Below, in pieces: positions 35,968 to 44,161 of a stretch of DNA of 64,000 bases. The notes beneath the pieces are model-generated. The model did no database searches. It had not been told where the DNA came from and saw nothing but the letters and a program-made list of their open reading frames with translations. The translations under genes were made by a program, and so were the position numbers. Position 1 is the first letter of the stretch; each line of letters starts with the position of its first letter. Source of the DNA: Candidatus Bathyarchaeota archaeon (GTDB lineage: Archaea > Thermoproteota > Bathyarchaeia > Bathyarchaeales > Bathycorpusculaceae); assembly GCA_018396675.1 (NCBI GenBank), contig JAGTQX010000012.1, positions 182,859 through 246,858 on the forward strand, read 5' to 3'.

Positions 35968-36408
35968 CTATTCTCCGCTCCATCCTATCTCTTTTGCAAA
36001 TTCTCCAAGCGTAAAGTATGGACACGTTAATTTTTTGGCGTGCACTTCTTCTATTGTTTCCATTTCCATGTTTTTAAGTTCGTCTGGTACGCCGATAAAA
36101 ACTTTCAGCCTTTTATAGGCTTGTTTACCTTTAGGCTGTTTGTAGGGAAGCATACCTCTAACAGTTCTCCTCAAAATTCTGTCTGGCCTCTTGTAATGCA
36201 TCGGTCCTTTTCCAGGGTAACCTACTTCAAGAAACTCTTTAGCCTCTTGCACTTTGCTTTTCTTTTTTCCGGAAATCACGGCTTTTTCAGCATTTACGAT
36301 GATTATTTTCTCGCCTTTTAAAAGACGTTTGGCTATTACGCTTGCCATTCTTCCGAGAATTAGGCCATCGGCGTTTACCACTTTATAATCAAGTTCCTTT
36401 TTTTGCAT
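35968..36408 (-). CDS. rpl13: 50S ribosomal protein L13
   Basis: uL13, 146 residues, with DGLILGRMASVIAKRLLKGEKI near the N-terminus (in part), the YKRPDRILRRTVRGMLPYKQPKG basic block (in part) and a C-terminal FAKEIGW. It starts four bases after the L18e stop. Confidence 0.95.
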   Translation of the reverse strand: MQKKELDYKVVNADGLILGRMASVIAKRLLKGEKIIIVNAEKAVISGKKKSKVQEAKEFLEVGYPGKGPMHYKRPDRILRRTVRGMLPYKQPKGKQAYKRLKVFIGVPDELKNMEMETIEEVHAKKLTCPYFTLGEFAKEIGWSGE

Positions 36409-36412
36409 TTTT

Positions 36413-36775
36413 TCACCCTAAAATTTTAACGTTTGAACCTTTCGGGTTCTTTTTGCTTAATTCGAATAGGGATAGACATTTTCCTTTTGCACCAATTATT
36501 TTTTCTTTGGCTTTTTCTGAAAAAGCAAAGGCTGCAACAGTCACTGGGTGAGTTATTTCGCCGGCGCCCAAAACTTTGCCTGGAACGGCGACAGTTTCGT
36601 TTTTCTGCGTGTATCTGTTCAATCGGCTAATATTTACGGCTACACGTTTTCTTCTTGGATTTGCCAAGTGTTCAGCAAGAGTTCCCCATATTTCTGCTTT
36701 GTTTTCTCTGCTTTGTTTTCTTAAAAAGCGAATAAGTTCTACCAGTTCTGGATTTTCTGTAGTTATTTTTTTCAC
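36413..36775 (-). CDS. rpl18e: 50S ribosomal protein L18e
   Basis: eL18, 120 residues. RKRVAVNISRLNRYT (about residue 47) and VPGKVLGAGEITHPVTVAAF (in part) are the family pattern. The GTG start at 36775 overlaps the TGA of rpoD (GTGA), so translation is coupled. Confidence 0.94.
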   Translation of the reverse strand: MKKITTENPELVELIRFLRKQSRENKAEIWGTLAEHLANPRRKRVAVNISRLNRYTQKNETVAVPGKVLGAGEITHPVTVAAFAFSEKAKEKIIGAKGKCLSLFELSKKNPKGSNVKILG

Positions 36776-37587
36776 GTTTTTTGCACCTCAATTTGTTTCG
36801 CAAATTCTTCAAGGTTTTTATCCAAAATCTTCAACGCTTCTTCCAAAATTCTTTCTGGTGGAAGCACACCAGTTGATTCCAAGTTGAATATGAAAGTGTT
36901 TTTCTCCCATCCAACCTCTATTGCTGGAGGTTCTTTTGGGCATACGTCGACGCAGTCTTGACATAAGGTGCAAGCCAGCAAATCGCGAATTTCTATTTTA
37001 TCTCCGTTTTTGGCTAAAACTTTTTTGGGGCAAATTTCAACGCATCTTCCGCACGCATCGCAGTTCTTAGCGTCTATTTTTATTTGCGGCATGTGCTTGT
37101 ATGCACACATGGATACTGGCTGCCATTTCGCGTGAATTTTTCCCTTGCCTAACCTTGCGTATGCCTCAAGCCTCAACTTCTGTCCTTTTGCAAGTTTTAT
37201 TATTGGGATTTTGTCACTTACTGGCGTTATATTCGGGTTTTCCGAAACAAGTTCACCTGAATAAACTGTGACTGTTCCATCCTTTGCTTCCCTGTCCAGC
37301 GTAAGCGTTACTCTGCACAAGTTGCATCCGAACTCGCTTTTGCATGAACATTCTTCTGGGAGATTATAGCTTTCTAGGTCTGTCTTTAACGGTATGAGCC
37401 CAAGTCTATGTGCAATAATCTCATCGTGAAGGACAGAAGAATTTTCAATAATGACAACTTCGTCTATCGCCATACATGGAACTTCTGCAAGTATGTTTCT
37501 CCTCAAAGCATTCATAAATGGGGTGTCAACTCCCCTCACGAGTAAACGTATGTTCTTATCGTCTTTTTCAAGCACTTCTATTTCCAC
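36772..37587 (-). CDS. rpoD: RNA polymerase subunit D (Rpb3 homologue) with two 4Fe-4S-type motifs
   Basis: The alpha-like platform subunit of archaeal RNA polymerase. It has an N-terminal dimerisation part (PFMNALRRNILAEVP, about 23-37), a zinc-like Cys group CSCKSEFGCNLC (about 79-91), and domain 3 carrying two complete ferredoxin-type motifs, CDACGRCVEICP (about 178) and CTLCQDCVDVCP (about 206). With eight cysteines this is the two-cluster form; other archaeal lineages keep one cluster or none. The C-terminal strand returns to the dimerisation fold. The gene abuts L18e. Confidence 0.95.
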   Translation of the reverse strand: MEIEVLEKDDKNIRLLVRGVDTPFMNALRRNILAEVPCMAIDEVVIIENSSVLHDEIIAHRLGLIPLKTDLESYNLPEECSCKSEFGCNLCRVTLTLDREAKDGTVTVYSGELVSENPNITPVSDKIPIIKLAKGQKLRLEAYARLGKGKIHAKWQPVSMCAYKHMPQIKIDAKNCDACGRCVEICPKKVLAKNGDKIEIRDLLACTLCQDCVDVCPKEPPAIEVGWEKNTFIFNLESTGVLPPERILEEALKILDKNLEEFAKQIEVQKT

Positions 37588-37693
37588 TTACACGAACACT
37601 CCATAATAGGTGAGTTAATTGTAAGCGCCGTTGAATAGAATATTGGTGCATTATTTCAATTTTTCTATAGAATAGGGCGAAATAAAGGTAAGT

Positions 37694-38110
37694 CTATACC
37701 CTTCTGCCTCTTCTGCCGCCTGGTCTACGTGTACCATCATGTGGAATTGGCGTAACCTCTTCTATGCGTCCTATACGGAAACCAGCCCTTGCCAACGCTC
37801 TTATGGCTGCCTGCGCGCCTGGACCTGGTGTTCTCGGTCCTGAACCTCCCGGCGCTCTTACTTTTATGTGTATGGCTGTTATTCCCTTGTCTTTGGCTAC
37901 TTCCGCTGCCGCTGATGCTGCACGCATAGCCGCATACGGCGAAGACTCCAGCCTGTCAGCCTTCACGAACATCCCGCCTGAAGTTCTGGCTATTGTTTCG
38001 GCTCCTGAAAGATCGGTTATATGCACTATCGTATTATTATATGAGCTGTAAATGTGTACTACACCCCATTTTTCCGTTTTTTTTGCGGTTGCTGTGCTTC
38101 CGCTGCTCAT
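37694..38110 (-). CDS. rps11: 30S ribosomal protein S11
   Basis: uS11, with [32 protein letters not shown] (in part), [12 protein letters not shown]-like [15 protein letters not shown], and the C-terminal [19 protein letters not shown] (in part) characteristic of archaea. ATG 38110 is chosen; an in-frame GTG at 38116 overlaps the S4 stop as GTGA and is also possible. Confidence 0.95.
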   Translation of the reverse strand: MSSGSTATAKKTEKWGVVHIYSSYNNTIVHITDLSGAETIARTSGGMFVKADRLESSPYAAMRAASAAAEVAKDKGITAIHIKVRAPGGSGPRTPGPGAQAAIRALARAGFRIGRIEEVTPIPHDGTRRPGGRRGRRV

Positions 38111-38112
38111 TT

Positions 38113-38679
38113 TCACTCTTCTCTCCTTGGTCTTTCAGATTTTTTATCTGGTGAGGATGCAACAGTTATCGTTTGCCGCAGAGGATGACTTGGATTTGAA
38201 AATGGGCTGTCCGACGCATAGGCTATTTTTTCTTCTTCCTCTTTCGTAACTAGATAGCTTGGCACTGTCACGCGTTGATCCCCTATGACTATGTGACCAT
38301 GTGTTATGAGCTGCCTAGCCTGGTACATCGATTTTGCTAGTCCTTTTCTGAAAATGATTGTCTGGAGTCGGCGTTCTAGAATATCTTCAACTGTCAAGTC
38401 TAGAATGTCGTCTAAGACTGCCGTTTCATGTATCATTCCAAGCTTTTTGAGGCGTGATAAAAGTTCTTTTTCCATTTTGGCTCTTTCTTCTGGCAATTTG
38501 CCTATCAGCGAGCGGGCTATGCCCCTAAAATTCGAAAGCATTGTCTTGTGGCGCCATAGTTCGCGCTTGTTTCTCAAGCCGTACTGCCCAAGAAGCTTCA
38601 GTTCTTCTTGAAGGATGTCTGTTCGCCATGGGAAACGTGGGGTTTCATACTTCTTTTTTTGCCTTTTAGGATCACCCAT
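38113..38679 (-). CDS. rps4: 30S ribosomal protein S4
   Basis: uS4, archaeal form, 188 residues: [14 protein letters not shown] at the start, an S4 RNA-binding domain ([31 protein letters not shown], about 105-135, in part) and a tail [11 protein letters not shown]. It starts three bases after S13. Confidence 0.95.
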   Translation of the reverse strand: MGDPKRQKKKYETPRFPWRTDILQEELKLLGQYGLRNKRELWRHKTMLSNFRGIARSLIGKLPEERAKMEKELLSRLKKLGMIHETAVLDDILDLTVEDILERRLQTIIFRKGLAKSMYQARQLITHGHIVIGDQRVTVPSYLVTKEEEEKIAYASDSPFSNPSHPLRQTITVASSPDKKSERPRREE

Positions 38680-38681
38680 GA

Positions 38682-39161
38682 CTATCCACCGCCGCCTCCG
38701 CCGCTAGGCTTTACAATTGCTTTTTTCTTTACTCCTAGAGCTTTTCCTTTTCTTCCAGTGGTTCTTGTCCTCTGTCCTCTAACTTTTAGTCCATAAGCGT
38801 GTCTGTAGCCGCGCCAAGATTTCATTTCCTTCATCTGTTCAATGTCCATTTTGTTTCTGAGTATCAAGTCCGCGCTTATCAAGTGCATGTCTTTTCCAGT
38901 TTCCAAATCCTTTCGTCTATTTAGAAGCCAGTTTGGTATGCCATATTTTATTGGTTCTTTGATTATTTCCTCGATTTTTTCAACTTCTTCCTCTGTCAAG
39001 AATCCAGCTCTTGTTTCTGGGTTTACTCCAGCTTTTTTTAGTATGGCGTTTGCCAGGTTTAGGCTTATTCCCTTGAGTTTTCTTAACGCGTAGGGTGTTT
39101 TCAGAGTACCATCTACATCTGTGTCGATTATTCGTAGTATGTGGCGGAATTCCTTTGACAT
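38682..39161 (-). CDS. rps13: 30S ribosomal protein S13
   Basis: uS13, 159 residues: FRHILRIIDTDVDGTLKTPYALRKLKGI near the start (in part), KSWRGYRHAYGLKVRGQRT and GRKGKALGVKKKA at the end (in part). The last six residues are a Gly run, unusual but not disruptive. It is the first gene of the S13-S4-S11-RpoD-L18e-L13-S9-RpoN-Eno-S2 block, with a good promoter just upstream. Confidence 0.95.
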   Translation of the reverse strand: MSKEFRHILRIIDTDVDGTLKTPYALRKLKGISLNLANAILKKAGVNPETRAGFLTEEEVEKIEEIIKEPIKYGIPNWLLNRRKDLETGKDMHLISADLILRNKMDIEQMKEMKSWRGYRHAYGLKVRGQRTRTTGRKGKALGVKKKAIVKPSGGGGGG

Positions 39162-39206
39162 TATATGCCTTCCGTACTTGTTAACATCTACAAGTCAATC
39201 ATATTT

Positions 39207-39214
39207 TATTTAAA
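39207..39214 (-). promoter_or_regulatory. TATA box of the S13 ribosomal/RNAP operon
   Basis: Read on the minus strand: GGAAGG (BRE-like) then TTTAAATA, a consensus archaeal box A. Transcription would begin near 39182, about 20 bases before the S13 ATG, which fits this highly expressed operon. Confidence 0.6.
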
Positions 39215-39353
39215 CCTTCCTAATCAAGGCCTACATTAAGCATTTTGAAAGCGTATCACTTGTATCACTAAAACGGTGGCAAGGTCGTTGAAACAATAGT
39301 CTTATTTCCGCGCGTTTCTTACTGCTTATTCTGAATCTGACTGTAAAATACTA

Positions 39354-39587
39354 ATGGTTCATACCCAAAATTCACACAGCTTAAATGACGCCCTTTCACG
39401 TATTCTTATCGAGGATAACTGTGGGGTTATTGTGTTGGGCGAACAATATTATTGTGTAATAGAAGTCAAGGTTCCCAGCGGCGCCAAAGGATGGCAAAAT
39501 CTGGTTAATAATCAAATGAAACAAGTTCTAGAGAGGTTTAAAATAAGTGTCGAAGAACTGGGAGGCAAAGTATACATCAGATATTAA
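39354..39587 (+). CDS. Small hypothetical protein, 77 aa
   Basis: I do not recognise it. It is a soluble 77-residue protein with a plausible alternating alpha/beta pattern: a strand pair (GVIVLGEQYYCVIEVKV), a helix (GWQNLVNNQMKQVLERF) and a final strand. ATG 39354 has no clear Shine-Dalgarno, so it may be leaderless. Base use and neighbours are chromosomal. It is two bases from the convergent macro-domain gene. Confidence 0.55.
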   Translation: MVHTQNSHSLNDALSRILIEDNCGVIVLGEQYYCVIEVKVPSGAKGWQNLVNNQMKQVLERFKISVEELGGKVYIRY

Positions 39588-39589
39588 GT

Positions 39590-40156
39590 TTAGGTGAAGT
39601 TTTCTTTTGCGGCTTTTCTATAGATTTCAAAATCATGTTGACTGAATAATACAAAAATCACCATTTCGAGCTTGTCTTCTTCCTCCAGGAACCTTTTAAC
39701 TGTTGCGAAAGCTATTCTGCTAGCCTTTTCAACAGGGTATCCGTAAGCACCTGTGCTTATTGATGGAAATGCTATTGTTCTCAAATTCTTCGCTGCTGCT
39801 AACTTTAACGAGTTATAATAGGCTTCAGCTAAAAGTTCGGGTTCTCCGCTGTTTCCTCCACGCCAAATTGGCCCAACCGTGTGAATGACATATTTAGCCC
39901 TCAGTTTTCCTCCGGTGGTTATTACCGCTTTTCCAGTTGGGAGACCAGTTGGCCATTCCGTTTCTCGTATACGCTTGCATTCTTCAAGGATTTCTGGTCC
40001 TCCTCTTCTGTGTATTGCTCCATCGACTCCACCGCCTCCCATAAGCGATGGATTTGCAGCATTAACTATGGCGTCTGTTTCCATTTCAGTTATGTCGCCT
40101 TGAACTAAACAAACTTTTGCTTTGCCGACTTGAAACTCGCAGTTGCTCTCTGCCAT
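39590..40156 (-). CDS. Macro-domain ADP-ribose-binding protein
   Basis: A single macro domain of the MacroD/YmdB (Af1521-like) group. It binds ADP-ribose and may remove ADP-ribosyl or O-acetyl-ADP-ribose adducts. Key motifs are VQGDITEMETDAIVNAANPSL (in part), the catalytic-loop GGGGVDGAIHRRGG (about residue 40), and AFPSISTGAYGYP (about 130). ATG 40156 follows GGTG; a GTG at 40165 would add three residues. No ADP-ribosyltransferase partner is nearby. Confidence 0.92.
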   Translation of the reverse strand: MAESNCEFQVGKAKVCLVQGDITEMETDAIVNAANPSLMGGGGVDGAIHRRGGPEILEECKRIRETEWPTGLPTGKAVITTGGKLRAKYVIHTVGPIWRGGNSGEPELLAEAYYNSLKLAAAKNLRTIAFPSISTGAYGYPVEKASRIAFATVKRFLEEEDKLEMVIFVLFSQHDFEIYRKAAKENFT

Positions 40157-40241
40157 AACGAGCACCGTTATTTTTTGTTTTGTTCCTTCTTTAAATGTTT
40201 AAACTTATCAACTTGAAGCATTCATAATTAATCATGGAGCA

Positions 40242-41618
40242 GTGAATAATTTGGATTACGAAAAATTGGAAGCTTTTATTTTTGAGAAAATGTCAAAAAC
40301 TCATCTTCCAGGATTAAGCTTGGCATTAATTGAGAATGGAAAACTCGCCTACAGTCGAGGCTTCTGCTTCAGAAACTTGGAATATGGTTTGAGAGCTACT
40401 CCGAAAACTCTTTACGGCATTGGGTCCGTCACAAAATCATTCACCGCCTTATCAGTAATGCAACTTGCCGAACGTGGAAAACTTGACCTCGACGAACCCA
40501 TTAATAAGTACATAAAGTTAAACTTGGAATCCCGTGGGGAACCAGTGAAAATATGGCACCTGCTCTGCCATGTTTCCGGCATACCTGCGCTGGCTTACGC
40601 AGAAGCATTAATACGTTACATGACTGGAGCTGGCGGCAAGTGGGTGCCCATCGCCAACTCGGAAGATCTGCGCATATTTATGCGTGAAGCAAATGGGTGG
40701 GCTTTTTCTAAACCTGGAGAAAGATGGTTCTATTTGAATGAAGGCTACGTGATTTTGGGTCATATTGTTGAGAAAGTTTCTGGTTTAAGTTATGACCGAT
40801 ATGTTAAGGAGAATATACTTGGGCCTCTGCGGATGAATCGAAGCTTTTTTCATAAGGAAGATGTGGAAGCAGACGCGGATGTGGCTACTCCATATATTAT
40901 TACGCGTGATGGCGAGCCAATAGAGTCTGTTCACCCTTACGGCATATATGCTGATGGCGGATTAATTAGCAATGTTTGCGACTTGTCCCAGTACATTATA
41001 ATGTATCTTAACCGTGGAATGTGCGGTGGTCAAACTTTGGTGTCACCAAACTCGATTGAGGAAATGGAAAAACCCAGAGTTAAGCTGCCGCTTCAAGTTT
41101 TCGGTGGAGAAGCCTATGGTTACGGGTTAAGCATAACTCCGAACTTTTTCGGCTACAAAATGGTTGGACACGGCGGCTCCGTGCTAGTTTACACTGCCTA
41201 TATAGGATATGTTCCAGAGAAACAAGCTGGTGTTGCGCTTCTTGCAAACGGAAGCGGTTACCCGCTTTCACAAATTGGAATGTACGCTCTGGCTATGTTG
41301 CTTGACAGAAATCCTGAAGACTTACCTTTCGTTAAACTTGAGCGGACATATGACTTGCTATGCGGAGTCTACGAAACATACAAGGGAACAATGGACGCAA
41401 AAGTCACTGCTAAAGGCGGGATTCTCCAAATAGAAATCTGCGACAAATACACTGACATGATAATACCTCTAATTCCAGAAGACATCGAAAGCAATGTTAA
41501 GAAGTTTTATACCTTGCAGGCTAGCGGCAAACTACCAGTAGAGTTCATAGTAAAAGACAATAATGTTGAGCTGATATATGAGAGGTATAGGCTTAAAAAG
41601 GTAAGTGCTTTGACCTAG
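40242..41618 (+). CDS. Class C beta-lactamase-like serine hydrolase
   Basis: A penicillin-binding-protein-like hydrolase (458 residues) with SVTKSF (the SxxK nucleophile and general base, about residue 67), YLNEGY (YxN motif, about 166) and GHGGSV (the KTG-equivalent HGG, about 309). No signal peptide is seen, so it is likely a cytosolic esterase, amidase or D-aminopeptidase rather than a lactamase. A C-terminal barrel-like domain (after about 370) is present. The start is GTG 40242 or TTG 40251 behind GGAG. An upstream ATG-GAG-CAG-TGA tripeptide ORF at 40234 ends on the GTG. Confidence 0.87.
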   Translation: MNNLDYEKLEAFIFEKMSKTHLPGLSLALIENGKLAYSRGFCFRNLEYGLRATPKTLYGIGSVTKSFTALSVMQLAERGKLDLDEPINKYIKLNLESRGEPVKIWHLLCHVSGIPALAYAEALIRYMTGAGGKWVPIANSEDLRIFMREANGWAFSKPGERWFYLNEGYVILGHIVEKVSGLSYDRYVKENILGPLRMNRSFFHKEDVEADADVATPYIITRDGEPIESVHPYGIYADGGLISNVCDLSQYIIMYLNRGMCGGQTLVSPNSIEEMEKPRVKLPLQVFGGEAYGYGLSITPNFFGYKMVGHGGSVLVYTAYIGYVPEKQAGVALLANGSGYPLSQIGMYALAMLLDRNPEDLPFVKLERTYDLLCGVYETYKGTMDAKVTAKGGILQIEICDKYTDMIIPLIPEDIESNVKKFYTLQASGKLPVEFIVKDNNVELIYERYRLKKVSALT

Positions 41619-41628
41619 ACTTTGTTTT

Positions 41629-42156
41629 TTATGCGCCATCTTTTATGAAGCTTTTCTGAATCTTTACCACTTCACCACTGTTTTTTGCTTTTGCGTAATT
41701 CTCAAGTCTTTCCATGTTCAACTCCATGAACGTGTGTCCCCACTTGAAAATTGAAAGGAGTCTGTATGCTTCTTCTTTAAAGCTGGCTATGTATAGGGCT
41801 GCGGCTAATGCTTCTGCAGTGCTGAGTTTTGTCGGTAAACTAAAGTTGGTTGGGTTTCCCGCTATAAGGTACGGCAAGCATCTGGATGTTCCTCTCACAT
41901 TTTTCAGTAAAGGTTTTTCTGCGTGTTCCCAGCTGAAGTCTAAAGCAGCTAATCCGAACCGTTCTATGCGCTTTCTATCAGCTGGTGAAAAGGCGATTTC
42001 TGAAAAAGGGTTTAATACAACGGCCCCTCTCGGAAGAAATTTGATTTGATACACTATTTTAGCCAGTCCATGACGCTTAAGCTTTAACGCCGTACACTTT
42101 TTGGGATCACACTGTCCAGCGTGATATACAACTATTCTAACTGGTTTTCGTTGCAC
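41629..42156 (-). CDS. tsr3: 18S/16S rRNA aminocarboxypropyltransferase Tsr3
   Basis: A SAM-dependent enzyme transferring the aminocarboxypropyl group to a hypermodified small-subunit rRNA nucleotide in eukaryotes and archaea. It has CDPKKCTALKL, VVLNPFSEIAFSPADR, LDFSWEHAEKP and RCLPYLIAGNPTNFSLPTKLSTAEALAAAL (in part). The 175-residue size is typical. It overlaps the upstream NAD(P)HX gene by 20 bases, so both are probably co-expressed. Confidence 0.92.
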   Translation of the reverse strand: MQRKPVRIVVYHAGQCDPKKCTALKLKRHGLAKIVYQIKFLPRGAVVLNPFSEIAFSPADRKRIERFGLAALDFSWEHAEKPLLKNVRGTSRCLPYLIAGNPTNFSLPTKLSTAEALAAALYIASFKEEAYRLLSIFKWGHTFMELNMERLENYAKAKNSGEVVKIQKSFIKDGA

Positions 42157-43690
42157 CTATTCTTCGCACCTTCAAGTGGCTCATTGGATCGTTCAGAACC
42201 TTTGGAATCAGCTCCAGCAAGTCAGATGCAACCATGTGATAGCCTTGCTCTTCCAGAGCGAAATCTCCAGCAGCACCGTTAACGAAGGCTCCAGCAACTG
42301 CGGCCTCAAACGGGTCTACGCCTTGAGCCAGTAATGCACTGACAATCCCTGAAAGCACATCTCCAGTTCCGCCAACAGTCATTCCCGGATTTCCAGTAAA
42401 ATTAAGCTTAAAGCGTTTCCAGTCGGCAATCACATCGACATGCCCCTTCAAAAGCAACACCGCACCAAGCTCTGCAGCGGTTTTCTGCGCCCCTGAAATC
42501 TTCTCATCAAGATTTTCAGGTAGCCTTGCACCCGTAAGCGTGGCATATTCTCCAGAATGCGGAGTTAACACTGCTGGCACTTTAAGCTTCCTTTTGAACT
42601 CCGCGAAGGCTTTCAAACCGTCAGCGTCAAGCAAAAGCGGCTTGCCTATGCTTTCAACGGATTCAATTAAAATCCTAACAGCTTCTTTTGTTTCAGTGTG
42701 AAGTCCCAGTCCCGGGCCAATGGCCACAGCATCGACTCTTTCGATGTAGTTTTTTAACTGTGATATGTTGTCCGTGTTTAGGTGTTCGCCATCAAGTTTT
42801 ATAGTGATAAGGTCAGGTGACATTGCTGAAATGTCATGGGCAGTTTTCCATGGAGATGCAACATATACTAAATCAACGCCTGTTCGTAAAGCTGCAAGCG
42901 CCACAAGAGCCGGAGCACCAGAGAAAGTTTCGCTTCCGCCTACGACGAGTAGTCTTCCAAAATCTCCTTTATGAGCTTCAGAAATGCGCGTTTTTGATGC
43001 CAATTTAACGTCTCCTGGTCCAGCGTAGTTTTCAAGCTCTTTTGGCAAGCCGATTTCTTTGACGATTAGTTCGCCAACGTAGTCCTTTGCGTTTTCAAGT
43101 CCTTTCTTAATTTTGTGGAAAGTTATTGTTAAGTTGGCTTTTACGGCTTTTCCTAACACTTCACCAGTGTCTGAATCCACGCCTGTAGGCACGTCAATGG
43201 AGATTTTAAAGGCGTTTAAAGAGTTAATCTTCTCAATAAACTGCAATATCGGCGGTTTAACTGTGCCTTTAGTTCCTGTTCCAAGAAGTGCGTCAACAAC
43301 TATCTCCGCTTTATTGTCTGGTATAAGTGCGCTGTCATAAACTTCGTGAACCGTTACACTTTCTCTTAAAAACTTTAACGCCTCAAAGTTTTCTAGCGCA
43401 GCCTTGTGGGAGATCTCCTTGGCTTTACCTGCGAGAATCACGGTGACTTTGAAGCCCATGGCTGAAAGATGCCGCGCCACGACGAAACCGTCACCACCAT
43501 TGCCGCCTAGACCGCAGAAGACTGTAACACCTTTATCTGTCGTGAATCTCGAAGCTATTTCTGTTGCTACGCTATGTCCAGCGTTTTCCATAAGTTGAAG
43601 CTGAGAAATCCCAAAATATTCGGCGTTTAACTCTAAAGCTCGCATTTCACGGCTTGTAATGCAATCTTCACATTTTCCTTCTGAAATCAT
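42137..43690 (-). CDS. nnr: Bifunctional NAD(P)HX epimerase/dehydratase
   Basis: Repairs hydrated NADH/NADPH. The N-terminal YjeF epimerase domain (residues 1-215, with CGLGGNGGDGFVVARHL near 58) is fused to a C-terminal ADP-dependent NAD(P)HX dehydratase domain of ribokinase fold (about 225-505, with GSETFSGAPALVALAAL, AIGPGLGLH and GMTVGGTGDVLSGIVSAL, in part). At 517 residues both domains are complete. The start ATG 43690 has GAAGGAAAA-type purines 5-10 bases upstream. Confidence 0.93.
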   Translation of the reverse strand: MISEGKCEDCITSREMRALELNAEYFGISQLQLMENAGHSVATEIASRFTTDKGVTVFCGLGGNGGDGFVVARHLSAMGFKVTVILAGKAKEISHKAALENFEALKFLRESVTVHEVYDSALIPDNKAEIVVDALLGTGTKGTVKPPILQFIEKINSLNAFKISIDVPTGVDSDTGEVLGKAVKANLTITFHKIKKGLENAKDYVGELIVKEIGLPKELENYAGPGDVKLASKTRISEAHKGDFGRLLVVGGSETFSGAPALVALAALRTGVDLVYVASPWKTAHDISAMSPDLITIKLDGEHLNTDNISQLKNYIERVDAVAIGPGLGLHTETKEAVRILIESVESIGKPLLLDADGLKAFAEFKRKLKVPAVLTPHSGEYATLTGARLPENLDEKISGAQKTAAELGAVLLLKGHVDVIADWKRFKLNFTGNPGMTVGGTGDVLSGIVSALLAQGVDPFEAAVAGAFVNGAAGDFALEEQGYHMVASDLLELIPKVLNDPMSHLKVRRIGATKTS

Positions 43691-43779
43691 ATTCTAAACC
43701 TTACTCTACTACTATTGTTTATTATGGAATAAGAACATTTTGAGTGATGCATCCTTGCTGGGATACTGTGGAGACAACA

Positions 43780-43790
43780 AAATATTTTAA
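43780..43790 (+). promoter_or_regulatory. TATA-like element of RAM-domain gene
   Basis: AAATATTTTAA about 40 bases before ATG 43825, followed by one of the strongest ribosome-binding sites in the window (GGAGGT at 43815-43820). Confidence 0.4.
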
Positions 43791-43824
43791 GGAATCACAA
43801 CAACAATAATACGAGGAGGTTTAA

Positions 43825-44067
43825 ATGCCTAAAGCCTTTGTATTAATCAACACGGAAATAGGTTCAGAAGCAAATGTCCTAAAGGACCTGAAAAAAATCG
43901 AGGGTGTTGAAGAAGCCTATGCTGTTTACGGTGTATACGACATAATTGCCAGAGTCGGCGCAGAGACGATGGACAAGCTGAAGGAAATTGTTACTTGGCG
44001 TGTCAGAAGACTTGACAAAGTCAGATCAACGCTTACAATGATAATAGTCGAAGAACAAACGAAGTAG
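43825..44067 (+). CDS. Stand-alone Lrp/AsnC ligand-binding (RAM) domain protein
   Basis: An 80-residue protein that is only the effector-binding domain of Lrp/AsnC regulators (an alpha/beta ferredoxin-like fold: KAFVLINTEIGSE strand, VLKDLKKIEGVEEAYAVYGVYDIIARV core, in part). It has no helix-turn-helix, so it cannot bind DNA itself. Such proteins can co-assemble with full-length Lrp proteins or act as small-molecule sensors (inference). It sits alone between nnr and tiaS. Confidence 0.88.
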   Translation: MPKAFVLINTEIGSEANVLKDLKKIEGVEEAYAVYGVYDIIARVGAETMDKLKEIVTWRVRRLDKVRSTLTMIIVEEQTK

Positions 44068-44161
44068 CATATTCTCCTTCTTTATTTCCCTATCCTTCTG
44101 GGATGCGCTAGGGCATATCCTTTTTAGCCTTAAAAATAATGAAGCTTATAGGCTGCTGTAA

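Noticed and set aside
37588-37693. Separate promoter or RNA gene between rpoD and S11
   Set aside because: The 106-base gap has A/T-rich stretches but no convincing TATA/BRE pair in the right place; read-through from S13 is sufficient.
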